This document shows positions 22,893 through 32,973 of a DNA stretch of 64,000 nt, piece after piece. The notes under the pieces were generated by a model. That model was not told where the DNA came from and ran no database searches. It saw nothing but the letters and a program-made list of their open reading frames with translations. Source of the DNA: Eustoma russellianum. Lineage: Eukaryota > Streptophyta > Magnoliopsida > Gentianales > Gentianaceae. Where the stretch lies: NCBI GenBank assembly GCA_036186865.1, contig AP025069.1, positions 19,793,910 through 19,857,909 on the forward strand, in the 5' to 3' direction. The first letter of the stretch is position 1; each line of letters opens with the position of its first letter. Both the position numbers and the translations under genes were made by a program.

Positions 22893-24468
22893 TACAAGGG
22901 GATGGACGAATTCTAGCACTATTTTGTGTCCAAATTCATTTCTCAATTGATAGCAAGACTTACCATGTATTGTTGATTCATTTTTATGGTGAAAAATCAA
23001 AGAATAATGGGTATTATTTTGAAGGAAATGGAAGGTTAAAACATGCTGAAAAATTCAGCATGGCAAGAACATCATGGCCGATTTTTTGGAGTAAAAAGGA
23101 AGGATTTGTTGGTCTTGCAATTTATGATGAAATTTTTGATTTATGGTATGAATTTATGGTTGATTTTTTGGCACATTTTAAGTGATTATTTCAGATTATT
23201 TCCATGTCATCTTGATGACAACATTGGGCCAATAAGGAGGTGCCAAGTAAGCGAAGACTAAATGATGATCCAATAGAATGATGCCAAGTAAGCAAGGCAT
23301 TGTCACCATGATGTCTTACACTCTCTCAAGCACTTAAAAGGAAATTTTCAAGAGGGGGAGATGGCCTATAGGGGACGGCTGCAACCTTAAAAGAAAGAAG
23401 AGGAGAGCAAACAAAAACAAGAACAAGAATTGCATTCCAAAGTGATCAAATTGCCAAGCTCTTCTTCTCCTACATCTTCTTTCTTTCTCTTTTCTTGTAA
23501 AAAGCCTATTGTTCTTTACATCTTTCAATTTTGAATAGGCTTCATATAAACCACCATTCATTCATCTTTGTAAAAGATTGATCAAGGTGTGATCAATCTT
23601 CATTCTAGCAAGGTGGTGGTGTTCGTGCAAATTGTACTAGCAATACAAGGTTTGTAAAGGGTTGGAGTTAAGGTGTAACTCTATCAACCCTGTGGTAAGG
23701 TGTGTTGGGTGTGTGAATAGTGTGAACCAAGGAAGGTGTTCCTTGAAGACTGGAGTAGGTTGTTTATAACCGAACCAGTATAAAATCTCGGTGCAATTTA
23801 CTTTCAGCATTTAGTTTTCAGTTTCTGCACTGTTTATACGTTTTGTTCACGTTCGTAAAAATAGTAAACGAATTTCAAAAATTACAAAAATTTCCAGAAA
23901 CATACCTACACGTTCTAGGGTTAATTTGGCACAAGTTTGAACCCTTTTGGACAAGTATAAGTCAATCAAACATCAAAAGTTCTGAGACTAGTGCAGTCTG
24001 ATTCTCAGACTTGCAAAGGTTGAGACTTTGATTGTATTTGACCTACTTCCCAAAAGAATTTTCCAAAACTGTTTCAACCCATTAAAATATAGTATATAAA
24101 GAGTTAGTGGTCAAATTTTCAGATCATTTGGACGTTCACACAAATAGGAATTAATTTTTCAAAACCATCTACCGTTTCTGGCAGATTTGCACAATCTGAG
24201 TACCAACGGTTTTTGAAGGGGTTAAAGGTTGAATTTTAATTTGAACTTTTTAGGGGACCCTCATAACATCTGAGGCTAAGTTCTCTCAAAATTTCTTAAT
24301 TTTTGGAGACCTCTAACCTAGTTTTAAAAACGTTTTAAAACTGGTCCTGAAAACAGAATCTGTTTTCAGAACTTGAATTGGTTAGGTTTAAAGAAATTTT
24401 AAAAACCATATTTTCCGCACCATCTATTCAACCCCCCCCCCTTCTAGTGGTGCCTTGCAGATCCTACA

Positions 24469-24484
24469 AGTGGTATCAGAGCAC
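24469..24484 (+). other. Primer-binding site of copia N
   Basis: AGTGGTATCAGAGCAC follows the 5' LTR directly. TGGTATCAGAGC complements the 3' end of initiator tRNA-Met, without the substitution seen in B and C. Confidence 0.92.
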
Positions 24485-24522
24485 AGGAATACTCACTTCA
24501 AGGAATCCAACGATTCAGTGAG

Positions 24523-26401
24523 ATGGCATCCATAAATCTCAAAACCGAGCAAGAAGGTATGTCGAGCCAAAGGCCTCCACTTTTTGACGGTGAGTCGTTT
24601 ATTCAGTGGAAACTTAGGATGAAGCTTTTTCTTATGGCTATAGATATAGACCTTTGGTCAATCATTGAAGATGGTCCTTATGTCCCATCTAATGTATCCA
24701 CTGTAGACGGAGTTACTTTAGAAGTTATTAAAACTAGACAAGAATATACGAGTGATGATAAAAGAAACTTAGTATGAATGCTAGGGCTATGCAATTGCTT
24801 TTAAATGGATTAAGTAAAAGTGAGTCTAGTTATGTGTCAAACTGTTCGAGTGCATAAGAAATGTGGAGGATACTAGAAATGAAACACGAAGGCACGAGTC
24901 AAGTAAAAAAGTCAAAAATTAATATGCTTATGTCCACTCTCGAGTCCTTTAAATTGTTGCCTAATGAGTCTATTGTAGATATGGATCTTTGTTTGACTAA
25001 CATCTACAACTCTCTTGAGTCTCTTGGTAAGGCTTTTACTACGCAGGAAAAGGTACAGAAAGTCCTACGAAGCCTTCCTTCTGAATGGGATCCTAAAGTG
25101 ACTGCGATAGAGGAAAGCAAGGAGACTAAATCAATAAAGATGGAAGAACTAATTGGCTCACTCAAAGTCTATGAAAACAAACTTACTATTCGGAAATCGG
25201 AATCATCTAAACAAGGTAAAACCATTGCTTTTAAATCAAATGAATACGTCTCCCCTCCCTCCGATCACGTAGATGATAGTGATTCCGAATCGGATAATGA
25301 TGACTTAATCCTATTGGCTAAAGGACTAAGAAGATTCATGAGAAAGTCATTTAGAAATAAAAACAAGGGCACTACATCTAAGAGAAATAAAAACAAATCA
25401 AATGATAAAGACATTAGATGTTATGAATGCGGCAAACTCGGACACTTATCATATGACTGCCCAAACAAAGAAAAGCAAACTAATAAGTACCCTGACAAGG
25501 AGCGGAACAAAAATAGACTCGTCTCAGATCCTAAACAAAGGAAACGTGCACTAAAGGCCTCCACCGGGAGTGACTCATCAGATTCTGAAACTGAGACCGA
25601 AGAGGAGACCGCTCAAGTTTGCTTTGCTTCAAAGGCATCTAATGAGGTATCATCTGATTCTGACTCTGACTCTGAACCTTCTTATGATGATCTTTTTAGT
25701 CAATATCTTGAACTGCATAAATTTACTAAGACTCTCGCTAAAGAAAAGAAACGTTTAATTGAAGACAAGAAACTATTAGAATCTTCGAACGAGAATCTTG
25801 TCGCTCAATTAAGCGATTCAAAGAAAGAGTCTTCATGTGTCATCACTGCATTAAAAACCGAGATTTCATCATTAACTACTCAAAATAATGAAATGAAATC
25901 CGAGATTTCAAATTTGAAATCAAGGAATACAGATTTAGAGAAAATGATGAAACAATTTGATACAGGGTCAACATGCTGCATCGCATCATATTATCACAAA
26001 AGCATGACAGTGACAAAACTGGATTAGGATACGTTGATACTAACGAAGTATCAACCAAACCAACCAAGTTTGTTGTGTCTAAGAAAGTAGACACTCCTAA
26101 GCCGCAAGTGGCGTCTAAGATGACGCAAAAAGTGCCCCCTTCCTCACGTCCCACTCCAACATATCATGTGAAATATAACATTGTACCATACAGATATGAA
26201 AAGAGAAGAACAATGCATACACGAAATACATATCATCCACGCACTATGCACACACACACAAGGACATATCAAAAGCGTCCTTCATTCAATGAGTATAGAG
26301 GAGTCCTTGGGCAAAGACCCAAAGTACATGCACCACATGGATATTATATCGCACCTTCATCTACATTCCTGCCATTTGATACACCGAGAAGGATCACCCA
26401 A
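24523..26401 (+). pseudogene. gag: Gag of copia N, three lesions
   Basis: ATG 24523 (MASINLKTEQEGM). The N-terminal gag domain has a FDGESFIQWKLRM motif. A serine/aspartate-rich stretch follows, then one CCHC knuckle (CYECGKLGHLSYDC, near 25420-25460), a second acidic stretch, a coiled coil of about 85 residues (25720-25970) and a basic His/Tyr/Arg-rich tail to RRITQ. Lesions: a one-base loss near 24767, a CAA-to-TAA nonsense change at 24854-24856, and a one-base loss near 25970. Gag must be supplied by another copy if this element is to move. The last exon codon before the candidate intron is CAA at 26399-26401; without splicing Gag continues to a TGA at 26435-26437. Confidence 0.88.
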
Positions 26402-26498
26402 GTATGGGTACCGAAAGGTACCTTTACCAAAAGGTGATTAACTAACTCGAAAGGACCCAAAATTAAAAGGGTACCTAAATCACCTTTTCACATTGCAG
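26402..26498 (+). other. Candidate 97-nt intron at the gag/pol junction of copia N
   Basis: Donor ACCCAA|GTATGGG; branch-like TAACTAAC at 26438-26445; pyrimidine-rich CCTTTTCACATTGCAG before GGA. Unspliced, Gag stops at TGA 26435-26437 and pol lies in the +1 frame, closed upstream by TAA 26439-26441. Pol has no ATG before the protease; the first possible start is a TTG. Excision joins the CAA codon to GGA and puts Gag and Pol in one frame. Alternatives are ribosomal frameshifting or stop readthrough. Confidence 0.5.
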
Positions 26499-29400
26499 GG
26501 AGACCACTCATCGAAAGACACATCAATAAAGTGGTTCCTTGACAGTGGTTGCTCGAGGCGCATGACAGGTGACCCGAGCCTGTTCTCCAAATTAAAGAAG
26601 GTCACAAAAGGCGGATCCGTGACCTTTGGAGACAACAATGAAGGCAAGATCATTGGAAAAGGTACAATTGGCAATCCGAATACACTTCAAATCTCCAACG
26701 TATTTTTGGTAAGCAACTTATCCTACAATCTTCTTAGTATTTCTCAATTGGTTGACAATGGTTTCAATGTGTGCTTTAGTCATCCTTATTGCAACATAAT
26801 AGATAAAAATGGAGAAACCGTTTTAAAAGGAAAACGAGAAGGCAATATTTTTACGCTATCTATGGATGATGTAGTAGACGCTAAAGTTAAGTGTTTTATG
26901 ACAAATGAACCCAACGTGAATTTATGGCATAGACGTTTAGGACACATTGGCATTTCCACACTAGAAAAACTACAACGAAAGAACCTAGTACGGGGATTGC
27001 CTACGCTTGATTTAGACAACTTTCAGTTGTGTGAATCTTGCATAAAAGGCAAACAAACACGTGAGTCACTTAAGCCGAAAAATGAAATAAGCACGACTAG
27101 AATACTAGAACTATTGCATATCGATTTGTTTGGTCTTAGTCGCACTACAAGCCTTGGTGGGCGTCACTATGCATGCGTGATTGTTGATGGCTTTTCTCGT
27201 TATACTTGGACTTTATTTCTTGCACATAAGGATGATAGCGCCGTAGAGATTGCTAAATTAATTGAACAACTTGAAAATCAATACGGTGTAAATGTGAAAA
27301 GAATAAGAAGCGATAGAGGCGGTGAGTTGAAAAATAAAGAGATGATTTCGTTTTGCGAAGAAAAAGGAATTAAACATGAGTTTTCGCCACCTAGAACTCC
27401 ACAATTAAATGGAGTAGTAGAAAGAAAGAATCGCACATTACAAGAAATCGCTAGAACCATGCTTTGCGAAAATAAATTGCCTAGATTTCTGTGGGCGGAA
27501 GCCGTAAATTGTGCATGCTATATTGTAAATCGCCTATCTATAAGAAAGAAAATAAACAAGACGCCTTACGAAATCTTGAATGATCGCATGCCTAAGATTG
27601 ACTATTTTCGTGTGTTTGGATGTAAATGCTTTGTCTTGAATACAAAAGATAATTTAGATAAATTTGAATCCAAATCAATTGAGTGCATTTTTGCTGGATA
27701 TTCTATAAACTCAAAGGCATATAGATGTTATGATCCTCTCACTAGACAAATCATAGAATCTATTCATGTTAAATTCAATGAATTTGGTGAGATTGATAAA
27801 GATAAGGAATATGATGATGATTTTGAATTGAAACCCGTTTTGAATGAAGATAATGATTCTTTTGATATGCATGAGATGAATGAGACACTAGAAATGCATG
27901 ATCATATAGAAATGCATGATAACTTAGAAAATAATCAACCAAGATGGCATAGAGATCACCCACATGATCTCATCATAGGCGACATCACTCACGGTGTGCG
28001 ACCACGTAGAAGAATCACTTCGGATGAAATAAATGAATTTCATGCTATGATTTCTGAAATTGAGCCCAAAAATGTGCATGATGCTTTGAGTGATTCATCT
28101 TGGATTGATGCTATGCATGACGAACTTAATCAATTCGTTAGAAATGATGTATGGGATTTAGTGCCACGACCACAAGATAAGACTATAATAGGCACAAAGT
28201 GGGTATTTAGGAATAAAATGAATGAAGAAGGAAAGGTCGTTAGAAATAAAGCAAGACTCGTAGCTCAAGGATATAATCAAGAAGAAGGAATAGACTACGA
28301 TGAAACATTTGCACCCGTAGCACGTTTAGAAGCTATACGACTCTTACTTGCTATTGCTTGCATGAAAGATTTTAAATTGTATCAAATGGACGTCAAAAGT
28401 GCGTTTCTAAACGGATTCATACAAGAAGAAGTATACGTGAAGCAACCACCCGGTTTTGAAGATTTGAAACATCCAGATCACGTGTACAAACTAAAGAAGG
28501 CACTATATGGCCTAAAGCAAGCGCCAAGAGCATGGTATGATCGTTTTGCTACTTTCTTTTTAGAAAATAATTTTAAACGCGGTACTATAGATAGTACACT
28601 ATTTTTGAAACAAGAAAAATCAGATTTACTTATAATCCAAATCCACGTAGATGACATTATTTTCGGATCTACCTCACATAGACTCGTTAAAGATTTTGAA
28701 AATTGTATGAAAGCTGAATTTGAAATGTCTATGGTTGGTGAACTCAATTATTTTCTTGGCTTGCAGATTAAGCAAACGAGTAAAGGAATTCATATAAGCC
28801 AAGCTAAGTATGCAAATGACATGATCAAAAAGTTCAATTTTGAAAATTTGAAACCCTCCCCCACGCCTATGAGTGTCACTACTAAATTAGACAAAGACAA
28901 ACATGGTAAAGACGTTGATAATGGATTATATCGATCTATGATAGGTTCTTTACTATATTTAACTGCTAGTAGGCCTGACATCATGTTTAGCGTATGCATG
29001 TGTGCTCGTTTTCAAAGTCAACCTAAGGTATCACACTTAAATGCGGTAAAAAGAATATTTCGTTATATTAAACACACGCCCACCTTAGGTATTTGGTATG
29101 ATAAGGATTCTACATTTGACTTACATGCTTACACTGATGCAGATTATGGTGGCTGCAAAATAGATAGAAAAAGCACGAGCGGAACTTGTCAATTTATAGG
29201 AAATTCCCTTATTTCATGGTTTTCCAAAAAGCAAGCAAGTGTTGCTTTGTCCACTACTGAGGCTGAGTATATGGCTCTTAGCCTCTGTTGCACACAGTTG
29301 TTGTGGATAAAACAACAACTTTCGGACTTTGGAATTACCGTAAATAAAATTCCTATCTATTGTGATAGTATGAGTGCAATAAATTTGTCTAAGAACCCCG

Positions 29401-29594
29401 TGTTACACTCTAAGGCTAAGCTTATAGAAGTTCGCTATCACTTTCTTCGTGATCACGTTAACAATGGTAATATTGTCACAGATCACGTACGCACAGAATC
29501 ACAAGTAGCGGATATATTCACAAAGGCCTTAAATCAAGCCATATATGAATCTCTTCGTTCTAAATTAGGCATGATTCCCGTTGATGTGATTTGA
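26499..29594 (+). CDS. pol: Pol polyprotein of copia N (protease, integrase, RT, RNase H), intact
   Basis: Uninterrupted frame of about 1031 residues, in copia order. Protease has the DSG triad near residue 15 (WFLDSGCSRRMTG). The integrase HHCC zinc region is at about 143-190 (LWHRRLGHI to CESCIKGK), and its core carries D near 208 (HIDLFG), D near 270 (SDRGGE) and E near 308 (VVERKNR). RT is at about 565-800, with the catalytic block IHVDDIIFGS near 718. RNase H is at about 880-1010, with DADYGGC, STTEAEYMAL and IYCDSMSA. The RT block has histidine where the array copies have tyrosine, but both aspartates are kept. Expression probably depends on the upstream junction. Confidence 0.95.
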   Translation, partial: GDHSSKDTSIKWFLDSGCSRRMTGDPSLFSKLKKVTKGGSVTFGDNNEGKIIGKGTIGNPNTLQISNVFLVSNLSYNLLSISQLVDNGFNVCFSHPYCNIIDKNGETVLKGKREGNIFTLSMDDVVDAKVKCFMTNEPNVNLWHRRLGHIGISTLEKLQRKNLVRGLPTLDLDNFQLCESCIKGKQTRESLKPKNEISTTRILELLHIDLFGLSRTTSLGGRHYACVIVDGFSRYTWTLFLAHKDDSAVEIAKLIEQLENQYGVNVKRIRSDRGGELKNKEMISFCEEKGIKHEFSPPRTPQLNGVVERKNRTLQEIARTMLCENKLPRFLWAEAVNCACYIVNRLSIRKKINKTPYEILNDRMPKIDYFRVFGCKCFVLNTKDNLDKFESKSIECIFAGYSINSKAYRCYDPLTRQIIESIHVKFNEFGEIDKDKEYDDDFELKPVLNEDNDSFDMHEMNETLEMHDHIEMHDNLENNQPRWHRDHPHDLIIGDITHGVRPRRRITSDEINEFHAMISEIEPKNVHDALSDSSWIDAMHDELNQFVRNDVWDLVPRPQDKTIIGTKWVFRNKMNEEGKVVRNKARLVAQGYNQEEGIDYDETFAPVARLEAIRLLLAIACMKDFKLYQMDVKSAFLNGFIQEEVYVKQPPGFEDLKHPDHVYKLKKALYGLKQAPRAWYDRFATFFLENNFKRGTIDSTLFLKQEKSDLLIIQIHVDDIIFGSTSHRLVKDFENCMKAEFEMSMVGELNYFLGLQIKQTSKGIHISQAKYANDMIKKFNFENLKPSPTPMSVTTKLDKDKHGKDVDNGLYRSMIGSLLYLTASRPDIMFSVCMCARFQSQPKVSHLNAVKRIFRYIKHTPTLGIWYDKDSTFDLHAYTDADYGGCKIDRKSTSGTCQFIGNSLISWFSKKQASVALSTTEAEYMALSLCCTQLLWIKQQLSDFGITVNKIPIYCDSMSAINLSKNPVLHSKAKLIEVRYHFLRDHVNNGNIVTDHVRTESQVADIFTKALNQAIYESLRSKLGMIPVDVI

Positions 29595-29922
29595 TGTGAT
29601 ATTATTTGCTTTACTTTCCTTTTTGACAGGAATCTTTTGATTAACTTTCCAAAATAAAGGGGGAGAGANNNNNNNNNNATTTACTTTCCTTTTTGACAGG
29701 AATCTTTTGATTAACTTTCCAAAATAAAGGGGGAGAGAGAAGCATGATTTAAGGGGGAGAGAGACACTGATTGATCTTAATTGATCTTAATTGCACAAAT
29801 CAAGGGGGAGCCAGATTTGAAATTCGAAATTCAAATTTCAAATCTATGCATAGTTCAAGGGGGAGAGATAGCATTTAAATCATGTATACAAGTTATTTTG
29901 AAAATCATCAAAAGGGGGAGAT
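29595..29922 (+). other. Copia N 3' untranslated region with purine-tract series
   Basis: About five runs of the form AAGGGGGAGAGA, the last (AAAAGGGGGAGAT) directly before the 3' LTR. A short repeat of TTGATCTTAA lies near 29770-29790. The stretch includes an assembly gap. Confidence 0.75.
29669..29678. other. 10-N assembly gap with duplicated flanks
   Basis: The 59 bases before the gap (29610-29668) recur exactly at 29680-29738. As at 15154, this suggests overlapping contig ends left unmerged, so this part of N is probably about 70 bp shorter in reality. Confidence 0.9.
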
Positions 29923-32900
29923 TGTAGAAATAAGAGGGTTTGAGTGATTTCAAAATAAGAAATTTGAATGCATATATATATATATATATATAAACGTGCA
30001 TAAATGTGTACATGTGTGCATGATAACTTGCCATTACTTGCCTTATTTAGCTTATATATTATGTTGCCGTACTAACGAGCCATGAAGCATTAAAGCTTAC
30101 ATCATATGGCAAACATTTGTTGTGTTTATACTATTTTCAGGTGCCACCATTAATGAACTAAATTAGTTCATTAAGTGAAGTACTTAGTTTGATAAACTAA
30201 GTAGTTCATTAAAGGAAGATTCATTTGCAAAATGCTCAAAGGCAACAAGGCTAAAGAAGGAAAGTCTTCTCCTCCTCTCCATCTTAAATGAACACGCCAT
30301 ATATATATAAATACACTATATATTTTCAGATTTTTTAAATAAAGGCACATATACATGTATTCCAACGTACTACCGACACGTTATATATCTTACGTACGTA
30401 CGTTAACGTCACACCACTATACTTAACTCATATTTATGAGTATATTCAGGTCTTATATCATATGATATAAGATATGGTGATGACAAATTAAATACGACAC
30501 GATAAAAGGTTCTAAACCGAAATTTGTCGTATCGGACGAATATAAAAACTTCGCCAACGTGTCACGTACTTGCCATAAATAAATGGCCAGCCCATATACA
30601 TCAAAATATCATGATATTTTCGTGCCATACATGATATAATCAGCCAAAAATACTTTCCATGTTGGCACACACAAATTACTCCACATTAAGGCCAAAATGT
30701 GAAGATTCAAAGTTTAATTTTGTCACATGTTAATGGTACCACTTTAAACCAGCCAAGTACTGAGATTTAAAGTATATATTATATATATTATGTATAACAT
30801 AATATATATAACATGTGCAAAAGTTGGAATTTAAATTAGAGAAAAATCGGGTAATCGATAAATATCGAAAATTCGGTTTTCTACGCACATAACATGGAAC
30901 GTTTTTCTTGTACATCATGTGACACGTATCTAGACACTTTTTACATATGATATACATCTTAAAGTGTTCTAGAAAATTAAATTAAGGGCTGATTGGAATA
31001 TTACATGTGTGTATTATTAAATGTGCACTATTTTACAAAGTTAACAAAAATAAATTTCAGCACATGTATATACATCTTCCAACGCACATACAGCTGAGAT
31101 GGAGCACATGTGGAGCCTTGTTGGCATATTGATTGGTCAAGGATCAATCATACGTTGTTGGTGAATCAAAGAGAGAAGCTACAAAAGGTAAGAATTCAAC
31201 ATATATCTCTCTTATGTCACATGCTGAAAATTTCAGCATACTAACATTAAAGTGGCCGAATTTTATATGTTTAATGTGACATATTTTGTCATCTTTTATT
31301 AGGTGATAAATTGGAAGAAGATATGGTAATGTTTTGAATGTAATTTAAATAAATAAAAGGGGATATTATACATATCACATGCTGAAAATTTTTCAGCATG
31401 TGTACAAGGGGGATGGACGAATTCTAGCACTATTTTGTGTCCAAATTCATTTCTCAATTGATAGAAAGACTTACCATGTATTGTTGATTCATTTTTATGG
31501 TGAAAAATCAAAGAATAATGGGTATTATTTTGAAGGAAATGGAAGGTTGCACATGCTGAAAAATTCAGCATGGCAAGAACATCATGGCCGATTTTTTGGA
31601 GTAAAAAGGAAGGATTTGTTGGTCTTGCAATTTATGATGAAATTTTTGATTTATGGTATGAATTTATGGTTGATTTTTTGGCACATTTTAAGTGATTATT
31701 TCAGATTATTTCCATGCCATCTTGATGACAACATTGAGCCAATAAGGAGGTGCCAAGTAAGCGAAGACTAAATGATGATCCAATAGAATGATGCCAAGTA
31801 AGCAAGGCATTGTCACCATGATGTCTTACACTCTCTCAAGCACTTAAAAGGAAATTTTCAAGAGGGGGAGATGGCCTATAGGGACGGCTGCAACCTTAAA
31901 AGAAAGAAGAGGAGAGCAAACAAAAACAAGAACAAGAATTGCATTCCAAAGTGATCAAATTGCCAAGCTCTTCTTCTCCTACATCTTCTTTCTTTCTCTT
32001 TTCTTGTAAAAAGCCTATTGTTCTTTACATCTTTCAATTTTGAATAGGCTTCATATAAACCACCATTCATTCATCTTTGTAAAAGATTGATCAAGGTGTG
32101 ATCAATCTTCATTCTAGCAAGGTGGTGGTGTTCGTGCAAATTGTACTAGCAATACAAGGTTTGTAAAGGGTTGGAGTTAAGGTGTAACTCTATCAACCCT
32201 GTGGTAAGGTGTGTTGGGTGTGTGAATAGTGTGAACCAAGGAAGGTGTTCCTTGAAGACTGGAGTAGGTTGTTTATAACCGAACCAGTATAAAAATCTCG
32301 GTGCAATTTACTTTCAGCATTTAGTTTTCAGTTTCTGCACTGTTTATACGTTTTGTTCACGTTCGTAAAATAGTAAACGAATTTCAAAAATTACAAAAAT
32401 TTCCAGAAACATACCTACACGTTCTAGGGTTAATTTGGCACAAGTTTGAACCCTTTTGGACAAGTATAAGTCAATCAAACATCAAAAGTTCTGAGACTAG
32501 TGCAGTCTGATTCTCAGACTTGCAAAGGTTGAGACTTTGATTGTATTTGACCTACTTCCCAAAAGAATTTTCCAAAACTGTTTCAACCCATTAAAATATA
32601 GTATATAAAGAGTTAGTGGTCAAATTTTCAGATCATTTGGACGTTCACACAAATAGGAATTAATTTTTCAAAACCATCTACCGTTTCTAGCAGATTTGCA
32701 CAATCTGAGTACCAACGGTTTTTGAAGGGGTTAAAGGTTGAATTTTAATTTGAACTTTTTAGGGGACCCTCATAACATCTGAGGCTAAGTTCTCTCAAAA
32801 TTTCATAATTTTTGGAGACCTCTAACCTAGTTTTAAAAACGTTTTAAAACTGATCCTGAAAACAGAATCTGTTTTTAGAACTTGAATTGGTTAGGTTTAA

Positions 32901-32973
32901 AGAAATTTTAAAAACCATATTTTCCGCACCATCTATTCAACCCCCCTTCTAGTGGTGCCTTGCAGATCCTACA
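29923..32973 (+). repeat. 3' LTR of copia N (3051 bp)
   Basis: Same ends as the 5' LTR, with scattered substitutions and short homopolymer length changes. The C run near the end is shorter than in the 5' copy. The 130-aa frame at 31379-31771 is split in the 5' LTR by single-base indels and has no domain, so I do not call it a gene. Confidence 0.93.

Larger units (their letters stand above)
21415..24468 (+). repeat. 5' LTR of copia N (3054 bp)
   Basis: TGTAGAAATAAG to ATCCTACA. It contains TGAACTA-type inverted repeats (21640-21701), ACGT-rich motifs (21880-21903 and 22045-22060), the 20-bp palindrome (21942-21961), three TGCTGAA hairpins (22711-22729, 22866-22892, 23042-23062) and a C run near 24432-24441. 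Frames of 71-77 aa inside it are interrupted or altered in the other LTR and are not taken as genes. Confidence 0.93.
21415..32973 (+). mobile_element. Ty1/copia element N, 11.56 kb, complete, intact pol
   Basis: A full element with both LTRs, primer site, gag, pol, purine tracts and a perfect TSD. LTRs of about 3.05 kb, a coiled-coil gag and serial purine tracts resemble the Maximus/SIRE lineage. No extra env-like frame is present between pol and the 3' LTR. The LTR pair differs by roughly two dozen substitutions counted by eye, so this is the youngest insertion visible. It is related to but distinct from the A/B/C array family. Confidence 0.93.

Noticed and set aside
26493..26498. Methionine start of copia N pol
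   Set aside because: The codon is TTG, not ATG, and lies in the intron-like interval; no ATG precedes the protease.
29595..29922. Possible env-like gene after pol of copia N, as in SIRE elements
   Set aside because: Only about 330 bp of purine-rich non-coding sequence lies between the pol stop and the 3' LTR; there is no room for such a frame.
31379..31771. 130-aa frame in the 3' LTR of copia N
   Set aside because: The same sequence in the 5' LTR (22868-23261) is broken into different frames by single-base indels, and no domain is seen; not conserved as protein.
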